From: Macrobrachium rosenbergii
Taxonomy: Eukaryota > Arthropoda > Malacostraca > Decapoda > Palaemonidae
Assembly: GCF_040412425.1 (NCBI RefSeq)
Contig: NC_089788.1
Coordinates: 70,859,720 to 70,923,719 of the forward strand
Direction of reading: 5' to 3'
Length of the DNA: 64,000 bases
In this document: positions 1 through 9,425 of the stretch, one piece after another
Layout: every line of letters begins with the position of its first letter
Numbering within the stretch: the stretch's first letter is position 1
Position numbers and translations under genes: made by a program
The notes under the pieces: model-generated
What the model was told of the DNA's origin: nothing
Seen by the model: the letters and a program-made list of their open reading frames with translations, nothing else
Database searches by the model: none

Positions 1-790
1 TGTTCTCAGGGGTGTTCTTTAATTAGGGCTTTCGGGTCGTTCTTCAATTTCTGTTCTCGGGGGTGTTCTTCAATTTCTGTTCTCATGGGGTGTTCTTCAA
101 TTGGGGTTCCCTGGTCGTTCTTCAATTAGGGTTCTCGGGGATTCTTCAATTAGGGTTCTTGATCATTCTTCAATTTCTGTTCTCGGAGGTGTTCTTCAAT
201 TAGGGTTCTCGGGGATTCTTCAATAAAGGTTCTCGGGATGTTCTTAAATTAGGATTCTCGGGGGTTCTTCAGTTAGGTGTTCTTCAATTAAGGTTCTCAG
301 GTCATTTTCAATTTCTGTTCTCGGGCGTTCTTCAATTTCTGTTCTCAGGGGTCGTTCTTCAATTAGGGTTCTCGGGGATACTTCAATTAGGGTTCTCGGG
401 GATTCTTCAATTAGGGTTCTCGGGTCATTCTTCAATTTCTGTTCTCGGAGGTGTTCTTCAATTAGGGTTCTCGGGGATTCTTCAATAAAGGTTCTCGGGA
501 TGTTCTTAAATTAGGGTTCTCGAGGGTTCTTCAGTTAGTGTTCTCGGGTGTTCTTCTATTAGTGTTCTGGGGGGTTCAATTAGGCTCCTCATGGCGTTCT
601 TCAATTAAGGTTCTCGGGCGTTCTTCAATTATGCTCAGGGGTTCTTCAGTTAGGGTTCTTCAGTTGGGGTTCTAGGGGTTCTTCAATTAGGGTTCTCAGG
701 ATGTTCTGCAATTAAGGTTCTCGAGGTAATCTTCAATTAGGGTTCTTGGGCGTTTTTCCATTACGATTCTCCGGGATTTTTCAATTAAGA
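1..790. repeat. Degenerate satellite array, about 24-bp unit
   Basis: The whole segment is built from variants of a short unit of the form GTTCTTCAATTAGGGTTC followed by TCGGGG or TCTCAGG, with units of about 20-30 bp and many small indels and substitutions. Read on the minus strand it gives a repetitive peptide rich in PRTLIEE, which is a by-product of the repeat and not a gene. A longer block is itself duplicated: the stretch around 180-260 recurs almost unchanged around 440-520, so there is higher-order repetition. The array starts before the window, so its full length is unknown. It ends about ten bases before the left end of the transposon at 803. Confidence 0.93.
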
Positions 791-802
791 CATAATCTCT
801 AT

Positions 803-957
803 TAGTGCAGCAGATAATTGCATATTTCATAAGAATCGTTCAGATAGTGAAACAAGCATGAAATTTTGCACAAGTGCTCTTTAAAGTTCCCTCTATCAGA
901 AAAGGGCGCTGGCCACGCAAAAAATTTAATATGGCGGCCAAATTCCAAGATGGCGGC
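803..957 (+). repeat. Left terminal inverted repeat of the transposon
   Basis: It matches the reverse complement of 4310-4461 along most of its length, with small indels near the outer end. Shared landmarks are TAGTGCAGCAGAT at the tip, ATCGTTCAGATAGTGAAACA, AAAAGGGCGCTGGCCAC and AAGATGGCGGCC. Confidence 0.85.
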
Positions 958-1687
958 CAGTATCGACAGATTTTGGCTAATTTTTCACTAGAATGGCATG
1001 TATTTGCTTCTAGCAATATGGTAAAGCTCTTCCATACTATTTCTTGTGAATATTATGTTTCTGTAGCTTCCCAGTACAGTTTACCTTTAAATATGGGGCT
1101 ATATGGCTGCCAAGAAAAGGTAGAAACAATAATTATAATGAGAAATAATGCCCGTTCAACAATTATCGTTTTAAGCATGGATCTTGGTTTCTGTGGTTTT
1201 AGATCCTAATGAGGCCATCTCTTTCGAATAACTCATCAATTTTGAAGGAAAATTAATAAATGTAAAAGAGTGTGTCTGCACACAACCAGGGCACACTGGT
1301 GACATCACTGCTGTGTAACTCAGCATGGGGTTCAGTGCCAGCTAATCCAGCTTTACTAATCCTGTAGTCTTAGACTAGTAGTTGTAGTATAGTTTAGTTT
1401 AGTGTCCCAAATGCTTTCTAACAGCCCCAGACCAGCTATAGTTAGATAGCCGCACCTGAATAGACAGGATGTGCCAGCGCGGGAGAGCCGAGCCAAGGGT
1501 ATGGGGCTGTACATGATGGTTCATGTACTTACCCGGATGGTGTACAGATCACACGGGACTTAAATGGCACTGGATGAATGATCGGGCTAGGTGTAGGAGA
1601 CCGAACCTAGTTGAATCCCATACAGGAATGTGTGCTTTGTTTAAGGTGGTAAAAGGATAACCCTCGGCCTTAATCAAAAGTGAAATC
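958..1687 (+). other. 5' internal region of the transposon, no intact gene
   Basis: This lies between the left TIR and the start codon of the transposon gene. A reading frame of about 110 codons runs from inside the TIR to 1209, but its first codons are TIR sequence, so I do not treat it as a gene. The stretch from 1440 to 1640 is GC-richer than its surroundings and may hold the element's promoter or leader. No TATA box or splice pattern is convincing. Confidence 0.5.
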
Positions 1688-3830
1688 ATGGCAGAATGTG
1701 ATGCCAATCCAATATTGAGCAGTAGAAAAACAAACTGGAGTTTGTGTTGTCTTTGTCAGAAGGACAAAAGAGGTGAGCACTTGACATCACCTCCAAGTCA
1801 TCATGTCCTAGACCATGATGGGTACACAATGCTGGCAAGGAACATTCCCATGTTCAGTGAAATTAATGAAATGCCACTGATAATGGATCCAGCAAGGCTG
1901 GATGAAGGTGATGGCATAGAGGCCACTCTCAGGAAAAATGCAGCAAAATACCATGTGAACTGTCGCTTGTTGTTTAACAACACTAAACTGGACCGTGCAA
2001 GAAAGCGACAATCCAATGACCAGACCAGCAACACTGAGACTAGTCGTGCAAAACTGCGCCGAACCAGTCATGACAATGAAGTTTGCATTTTCTGTAAGAA
2101 AGTGGCACCTGCATCTGATCTCAGACAGGCTAGTACTAAGGGCCTTGACTTGAAATTGCGTGAATGTGCAGAGATACTTAGTGATGGCAAGCTCCTTGCT
2201 AAGTTGACTGGTGGGGATGTCATTGCACAGGAGTTTAAGTATCACCATGCCTGTCTTTGTGCCCTCTACAACAGAAAAAGGTCCTACCTGAGGAGCCTTG
2301 AGAAAGACCAAGGTAGCACTGAGTCAGAATCAGATGTGTATCCACTAGTTCTGTCAGAACTGATGACATACATTGTTGAAAACAACCTTTGTTCAGATGA
2401 TCCAGTCACATTTCGGCTGGCAGATATTTGCCACCTCTACCAACAACGTCTGGAACAATTAGGTGTAGAGTCACCAAATGTAAATTCCATGAGACTCAAA
2501 GACAAACTTCTGGCAGAAATTCCAGAACTTGAGGCTCATAAATCTGGCAGAGATGTATTACTTGCATTTCAAAAGGATGTGGGAAAAGCACTTGCTCAAT
2601 CATCTGATCTTTCAGAGGCAGTTATCATTGCTAAAGCAGCAAATATTCTCAGAAAGTCTATACTTGATCATCAGTCACGGTTTGATGGCACATTTTCTGA
2701 GGCTTGTGTACGAAATTCTGTGCCTCCTTTCCTGCTCCAGTTTGTAGGGATGGTTGAGCATGGGGCTGACATCAAGTCACAGTTACGATTTGGAGCATCA
2801 AAGTCAGACCAGGCCATTGCACAGCTCATGCAGTTCAACTGCTACTCCCGATACAAAGAGGAGCAACAACTCATAGACACTCCAAAGACAGAGAAACACC
2901 ATTCCCAGTCTACATGGGACTCTCAGTCTATGCCAAAACCAGGAAGAGAAACCTGGTTGAAATGCTACATCAGTATGGCCTCAGTATCTCTTATGACAGA
3001 GTACTGGAGGTCTCTGCACAGTTAGGAGATGCCACAGTTAGCAAATATGTGGAGGAGGGTGTGGTCTGTCCCCCAGTACTGCGAAAAGGGTTGTTCACCA
3101 CTGCAGTGATGGACAACATCGACCACAACCCATCTGCAACTACTGCCACTACCTCCTTCCATGGAACTAGCATCTCCATATTTCAGCACCCCACCAAGGC
3201 CAGAGCCTGCGCTGGATTGCTGTGCATGACCTGTGCAACTCTCTGGGCCAGGAGAAGGTGAATGGCATGCTCTTCTTCCATGCGTTCACAGGCTGTGATA
3301 CAGTGTCAGCCTTCCGGAGCAAGGGCAAGAAGACCGCCTGGCAGACATGGAACATCTTTCCAGAGGCCTCCACTGTGTTCTCCAAACTGAGTCACTACCC
3401 TCTCAGAGTGGAAGAGAGTGACCTGAAGGTCCTGGAGAGGTTTGTCATACTTATGTATGAAAGATCCAGCACTGCTGGCACTGTGGATGAGGCTAGACTT
3501 GATATGTTTGCCAGAAAACAAAGGGCATATGAGGCCATTCCACCAACCAGGGGAGCTCTCCTCCAACACACCAAGCGTGCTGCATACCAGGCTGGTTGTG
3601 TGTGGGGGCAGGCCACCCAGTGTCAGCCACAGCCAGAGAACCCTGCTGAGTGGGGATGGCAAAAGTCTGGTGAAGCATGGCAAGTCCTCTGGACAACCAA
3701 CTCGCCCTTAGCCAAGAGTTGCCAACAGCTTACCAAATGTGGATGCAAAGCAGGCTGTCGGGGAAAGGTGCAAGTGCTACAAGCTGGGTCTTCCTGCACA
3801 GCTCTGTGCACTTGCAAATGTGAAGTCTAG
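1688..3830 (+). pseudogene. Transposon-encoded Cys-rich, PIN/XPG-like protein, frameshifted
   Basis: A start ATG in good context (ATCATGG) at 1688 opens a 445-codon frame. The N-terminal part holds two Cys clusters: CCLCQK near residue 20, with later C and H, and CIFCKK near residue 132, followed by CALYNRKRS, looking like two zinc-binding units. The frame is lost between about 2860 and 2872. The sense continues one frame over (a segment containing KGLFTTAVMDNIDHNP and SFHGTSISIFQHPT) to about 3200, then in the third frame from 3201 to the stop at 3830. That last part holds HAFTGCDTVSAF, which resembles the acidic core of PIN/XPG-type nucleases, and a Cys-rich CXC-like tail (CGCKAGC, then CTALCTCKCEV). 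Related coding sequences are, from memory, scattered through cnidarian, crustacean and fish genomes. The junction near 3195-3203 looks like an internal deletion. Exact function is unknown; a transposition protein is my inference. Confidence 0.75.
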
Positions 3831-4309
3831 ATAAATATTGCCCCTCTCTTCAGTAGATAATCTAGCTTGAGCATCCAACGTGTCATGCTATGCCTACCTT
3901 CTTATCCTCGAATTTTTCAAAGGTGTAGGTTGAGAGACCTATACATAGATTGGTTGCGTTTAGTCCGTATTTCTCTTCTTTTCTTTTTATGGTTACAGTC
4001 TTAGACACAATGTTGTATGTGACCATACCATTACTATTTCAGTTGAAAATAGCATATTAGTTAAACTGTCTGATCACATGAATATACCATTAAATAAAAA
4101 CAGTTGGTCTCTATGTCTGCTAGCGCTGTGGATAAAAAAAAACTTTTATGGCAACCATTTTGTACGCCATCTTGGTTACAATTCATTTAGTAAGGGTTTT
4201 CAATAAAATGTGTGGTATGGAACATTTTTATAACCTAAAAGTCGAGGTTTAAAAAAAAAAAACTGGCATATTCCATCCAATAGATGCTCCCAAACCAGTG
4301 AATCTCAAC
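3831..4309 (+). other. 3' internal region of the transposon
   Basis: AT-rich sequence follows the stop of the transposon gene. AATAAA hexamers at 4093-4098 and 4202-4207 lie 260-375 bases downstream and could serve for polyadenylation. No coding sequence is visible. Confidence 0.5.
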
Positions 4310-4461
4310 ATAGATGGCGGCCATTTTGAAAAATAGCCGCCATCTTGGATTTTCAGGTGGCCAGCGCCCTTTTCTAAGAGAGCGTAGTCTTAGGAATGTT
4401 TGTGCCAAATTTCATGCTTGTTTCACTATCTGAACGATTTTTACAGCAATCTGCTGCACTA
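4310..4461 (-). repeat. Right terminal inverted repeat of the transposon
   Basis: Reverse complement of the left TIR. It carries GCCGCCATCTTGGAT, GTGGCCAGCGCCC, TGTTTCACTATCTGAACGAT and the tip ATCTGCTGCACTA. TAT follows directly at 4462-4464. Confidence 0.85.
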
Positions 4462-4464
4462 TAT

Positions 4465-5695
4465 TGCCCATTTAAGAGGCATAAATACAGATTGTAAACA
4501 TATATAGAAAACATTTCGGAAAGTAGCTAAACTGTTTTATAACAAACCATGGATGCCAATGGTTGCTGGTAGTTACAACGTAGGCCTACACTGACACAAA
4601 TGAGTGCTTGGTAAAGGGTTGTGGCCCCCTTGGAGGGAGAAGAGACCGTCTTAAGGGCAGATGAGCCTCTTCACACGAGATTACTGAAATGCCAAGAAAA
4701 TAGTAGCATTCCCATAGCCTCATATGTCTCACCAAATGGCTCGGTTATGAGGTTTGCAGCCTCATAAACTAAATTTCCTTGTTACAAAAAACAAAAATAC
4801 TAAAAACACACTGCCATACAGAAGAAATAAGACAATGTCTTATAAGCTATTGAATATGAATGGATATGGTGCAGAAGGTAAGATATGCTGATGGCTTTGA
4901 TCACTGAAAACTTTTGGCCTTAAGACAAACATAAGAGGGAAGTGCCTTCAGGAACTGGGCGGACAACGACTGCCTCTGGTAAATGAAAAAAAAAATACAA
5001 CGGATTCATTTTCTAATCTATTTCCTTGTTAAGAGAATGGATATCAACGTCATTCCCGATCATGAAGAAAAGTGAGCTGTTGCACCTACCAACCTTTAAG
5101 AAATCCAATGTCCTCCCCTATAAGGCAACACTGCGAGGATATGCGCAACAAGAATCTTAACTTCCATGACTACTGAATATTATACAAAGGTAACAACTTA
5201 AACTGACTATAAACTGCTGGGTTTAAGCTAATTATCAAGCAACGTCCAGACTTCAATCTGGATGCATCTAGTTTTTCCCCTGATTTTAACTTACATTATT
5301 GCATATGATGAACTACAAAGTTGTTTTTACTTTATATGTTTGATGACATTATCAGAGTTCTTATCAACTGACAATATTTGAAGTAAACATGGCGCAAGTT
5401 TGAAATGGTATTTGGTTTTGGTGGAAAATGCTGTGACTTGCAAGGTTATGAGTATAAATGGAAGCTAGACAGAAGAGACAATAATAAAATGGATGGATTA
5501 ACATAACAGCTGACGGAAGAATGAGAGAAGAGTTGAGTGACAATAAGTAAAACAAGAAAGGTAGTCGCATGTGTGCACAAGACTGGAAGACTTAAATTGT
5601 TTATGACAGCCTTGCCAGGAATGTGTGAAATAACTGTTTAGCCAACTCTCCTTTACAGAAGCAATCTCGATATAGGATATGAATGAAAGAAAAAG
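4465..5695. other. Intergenic, no gene seen
   Basis: AT-rich sequence without a coding signal in either strand. The only open frames are short, and I recognise no repeat family here. Confidence 0.6.
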
Positions 5696-5891
5696 TTGAA
5701 GTCGTTAGGACGAAGTATCTGCACACGCCGCAAAAGGATAACTCAGACCATTTTGAGATGGTTTGGTAATGAGGAAAGACTCGATGACAATAGGTTGATG
5801 GAAATAGTACATAATTTAGAAGCGTTAAGAGAAAGGAAGAGAAGGCCTAGAAAGGGGTGGATAGATAGCATGAATGAGATATTAGAAAAGA

Positions 5892-5896
<5 letters not shown>
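5696..5896 (+). mobile_element. LINE fragment: C-terminal tail of a reverse transcriptase
   Basis: The frame reads RRKRITQTILRWFGNEERLD, then DNRLMEIVHNLEALRERKRR, then PRKGWIDSMNEILEKNG. This is the layout of the C-terminal tail of many non-LTR retrotransposon polyproteins: a LRWFGHVERM-like block, a short spacer, then a basic GRPRKRW-like block. No catalytic YxDD core lies upstream, so this is a 5'-truncated remnant. It runs straight into a long (AT)n tract, consistent with a simple-repeat 3' tail. No ATG opens the frame. Assignment to a particular LINE clade is not possible from this piece. Confidence 0.7.

Positions 5897-5968
<72 letters not shown>
5897..5968. repeat. (AT)n microsatellite
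   Basis: Uninterrupted AT dinucleotides for 72 bases, directly after the LINE tail. Confidence 0.99.
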
Positions 5969-5970
<2 letters not shown>

Positions 5971-6492
5971 GCAGCTTACCAGTGAAAATACTCTCTGCCG
6001 TTGAAGAATTCTACTTTTATTCGTGAGAGAATGCTATTATTTCCCCCGTTTTATTAAACGTCCGAAAGTCATGCTTTCTTCCTATTGACAATAAGGAATG
6101 TAATGCTTTCATTTAACGGATATCACGGGAAAGCAACGCGTTTCTTACGAATAAACTAAGAAACAGTGTAAAAGTAGGACGGTAATACAATTAGATGGCG
6201 CCAGCGCGCATAACTGGACGATTAGTATATTGTAAAAATGTAAGAAGTACGTATCTAGTATCACTCCTTCAAAATATAATGTGTAGTGTTGTTCTCTCTA
6301 TGATATTGTGCAGTGAAAAAATGAGTCTTAGACAATGAACTCATTTACCCCAGCGTCTTTGTACGTCATATGATTCATCAGTCTATGATAATTCGAGAGC
6401 TTTTTGAAACTTAGCTGGTTAGAGTCAGTTTCCGTCAGCGTGAATCAGTAATGATTTTTTGGTCACTGGGCGCGTTAATGTAACAAAATAAA

Positions 6493-6493
<1 letters not shown>

Positions 6494-6568
<75 letters not shown>
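6494..6568. repeat. (GA)n microsatellite
   Basis: GA dinucleotides, nearly perfect, with one interruption near the right end. Confidence 0.98.
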
Positions 6569-6873
6569 TTCCCTTTGGTTATCCTTTACTGCTTTTTTGT
6601 GCTCGTTGCCTTTTTAAAAATTTTGTTGTTTGAGAAACAACTAGAAATTCTTGGTATTTCTTCTCTCAGGACCTTTAGTTTTCAGTCTGGAATTTCAGTC
6701 ACATATCGAAATGTTTTTCGGATACAGATCAGATGTTTTTTTTACCGGCATGGCCTTCGGTCCCTATCGATAACGAGCGCAGTCATTGTTGCGTGTTTGT
6801 ATACAAGAGGTTAGCCGAAGTCTGTCTTGATCACTGACGAAATCGGTCACGACGCACGCACAACCACACACCA

Positions 6874-6894
6874 TCTCTCTCTCTCTCTCTCTCT
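6874..6894. repeat. (CT)n microsatellite, short
   Basis: About ten CT units, perfect. Confidence 0.95.
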
Positions 6895-7322
6895 TTCGTG
6901 CACACTTGAATGTTTGTATATATTTATAGGTTAAAGTCTTTAGATACCCACTTTTCATATTCATTTCCTTGTAGAGAAAGAAAATCACTTCTGCGATTTT
7001 TGTAAGAATTAAATTTATTCCAGTCGAAACTCAAACGATTCAGATGATTTTCAGTGATTTCATAATTCTGTTGGGTGTGCATTTTTTTTTATACCATGTG
7101 GGTCTATTTCGGTTAATGATATCTGATTCTCTTCTACAATTTCTCGTTTTTATTTGTAGCTCTATTAAAACAATTAAATGCAAAGCACAACCAACCTATT
7201 TATTATTTAGCCTTTTTGAAACTTGTGCTTGAATCTACACGGTTTTGGGTTGAAGTTTTAACGTAAGTTACGTGCAGTGTATAAAGTAGGCTAAAAAAAA
7301 AAAAAAGAGACGTATTTATCTG

Positions 7323-7329
<7 letters not shown>

Positions 7330-7391
<62 letters not shown>
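7330..7391. repeat. (AT)n microsatellite
   Basis: Perfect AT dinucleotides for about 62 bases. Confidence 0.99.
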
Positions 7392-7395
<4 letters not shown>

Positions 7396-8560
7396 GTTCC
7401 TTTGCTTTCAAAACCAGGGACTGACAAAACGGCATTTTTTTTTTTATTCGGTCGTATTCAAGTAACTTCTCGCACTGAAAAGGGTAATGATGAAATTGCA
7501 TATTTAGAGTTAATTTACGTAAAACTTGCTTACGTGAGTCATGCACCTTTTTCAGGCAATTCTGAATATTTATACTTTATTCTTGACTCAATGTTTAAGC
7601 TGGTGTGGCTATGATTTTATTAGTGCATCGTAGAGACATCTTCTATTTGTTTTTCTTATCTTTCAGGTAAGCAACACGGTGATTTTACAAAATTTTATTT
7701 CTGTCATTAGTCATCAAAATAAAACTGTCTATAAGCGATGATTTCAGTGATTCTCACTTACAGGTATGAAATTTTGTACGTATATGACAGCTACAGCCTA
7801 ATATTAAACCCTTCTTCAGTGTAAATAAACACGTTTTGGTCATTTTAAGTAATATGAGTCCGCAATCTGTCAAGCTTGTATCATAATACTTTAGGGAAGG
7901 TAGACGTGGCAACCATCTCCTCCTATCCGACTACATTCCCACAGAATGCGGTGTGAATATTGACGAGTTCATAAGCTCACGCTCTGGGTATTCTAGGCCG
8001 AGTTATAATCTTCACCTTTTGACTTTCATTATTTTGCTACTAAGAATAGTCTTCAAGCATAAACAACACTGTTGGTGACAACCACCACATTTTCTTGCGT
8101 CAGGGAGATACATGAGACATTTGTGATGCTTCCCTGCCTAGAATATTCTCAAAAGATAGTTCTTCGTCTTCTCAATTTGTGAGATATGCTGTTTAGCTTT
8201 CCTTGTCTCTCATTCCTTATGACTTTGGACATTTTCTTTGCCAGCATTTCTTAATAGCTTGAGAAACGCTTTGACAGGCTTTTATATTTATTGAAGTTTT
8301 TTTTATATATAAAGCATAGCCACTGAATTTTTTTCGTTCGTTTTCCTTTCAGCTACATTTTATCAATAGCCGGCGAAACTGTCAGTGCTGATATGGAATC
8401 ATCCGGCCGTCATGGGGGTGAGGCAGCAGCAGCGTGTAGCCTAATTCCGAGGCACAACAGAATTCATCCCGAATTCTTGGAAACTGAAGGGCTGGGAAAA
8501 ACTATTGTTTTACCTCTGACATGGAAATTCTATACCATGACCGAACTGAAACCTCAAATG

Positions 8561-8561
<1 letters not shown>

Positions 8562-8644
<83 letters not shown>
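8562..8644. repeat. (AT)n microsatellite
   Basis: Perfect TA/AT dinucleotides for about 83 bases, the longest AT tract in the window. Confidence 0.99.
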
Positions 8645-8648
<4 letters not shown>

Positions 8649-9078
8649 ATGGGGATCACCAGTTTTCCCAATGTTATTCGAATGTTCAAACATGGCTCTT
8701 AGCGCAAGGTTATCTAGCAGATATTTTAATCTTCAGGAGTTGAATACAGATTCAACTTAATTTGTAACTGTTGTGCTATATCTGCACTCCAATGTGTTTC
8801 AACACAGCATTTTTACCTTGACAAACTTTTGATAAATATAATACGCAATGTATGCATTACCTGGTTCTGGAGCCAATTCTTGCTTTTAATGATTATTCCA
8901 CGTCTTATCTGCGACATTACTTGGTCTTATTCGCATCAATAATCAATGATGATGGTCTCACAAAGTGGAAGGTGGGGCGTGCCAGTAAAAATGCGAGACC
9001 CTCAGGTGAAAGCTGAAAAGTACAAAACTCAAATTCACTAAAATTCATTACACGAATCATGAATTAACTATGAAAACA

Positions 9079-9425
9079 AGCACTTTGGGGCACTTTCAGT
9101 CATTCAGCACTTAAGAAGATGAAAAGGAGTCAGAGTGGTTGGACAGGAAAATACAGAGATCCAGAAAATGAATGAGATGGAGTACAAGGATCTAAAGGTG
9201 AAACTGGGTGAACAGCCACATATTGCACAAAGCCTTACATAACGGTTAGAGAGGCTGAACAGCGAGACGGAAGAAAGGAAACGCTAGTGGAGGTCAATTA
9301 AAAGGTAAAAAAAAAAAGCGTTGCTTCCGAGGAAAGGCGAAGGGACGCTGCAAACACCCTTTAGTAATGCCTACAGTGCATCGTGTGAGGTGTACTGATG
9401 GCACTAACAACGAACCCCCACGGGT
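9079..9425 (+). mobile_element. SINE-like interspersed repeat, copy 1 (diverged)
   Basis: Its two ends match the copies at 45603 and 61553: a 5' part with TCATTCAGCACT and a 3' part with GGGACGCTGCAAA, AATGCCTACAGTGCAT, then GTGAGGTGTACTGATGGCAC. The middle is more diverged, so this may be a related subfamily. I associate this repeat with decapod genomes. It has no coding capacity and the same orientation as the other two copies. Confidence 0.7.

Larger units (their letters stand above)
803..4461 (+). mobile_element. DNA transposon with long terminal inverted repeats, decayed
   Basis: The segment is bounded by two inverted repeats of about 150 bp (803-957 and 4310-4461). Both begin TAGTGCAGCAGAT, share the block ATCGTTCAGATAGTGAAACA, and carry GGGCGCTGGCCAC and AAGATGGCGGC further in. 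The bases just outside are TAT on both sides (800-802 and 4462-4464), consistent with a 3-bp target-site duplication. The interior carries one broken gene (1688-3830). Long TIRs, a Cys-rich protein with a PIN/XPG-nuclease-like motif and a 3-bp duplication resemble the Academ superfamily as I remember it, but that placement is inference. Frameshifts and an internal deletion make this copy non-autonomous. Confidence 0.8.
5969..9078. other. Intergenic, microsatellite-rich, no gene seen
   Basis: Besides the (GA)n, (CT)n and (AT)n tracts listed separately, this is AT-rich non-coding sequence. Open frames here are short or built on (AT)n read as Ile-Tyr repeats. No domain or splice pattern is recognisable. 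Confidence 0.6.

Noticed and set aside
244..435. Repetitive peptide (PRTLIEE) on the minus strand
   Set aside because: A direct translation of the satellite repeat.
874..1209. 111-codon open frame on the + strand
   Set aside because: Its first third is terminal inverted repeat sequence and no domain is visible; it is part of the transposon's non-coding end.
5890..8743. Open frames with long Ile-Tyr repeats
   Set aside because: They are (AT)n microsatellites read as codons.
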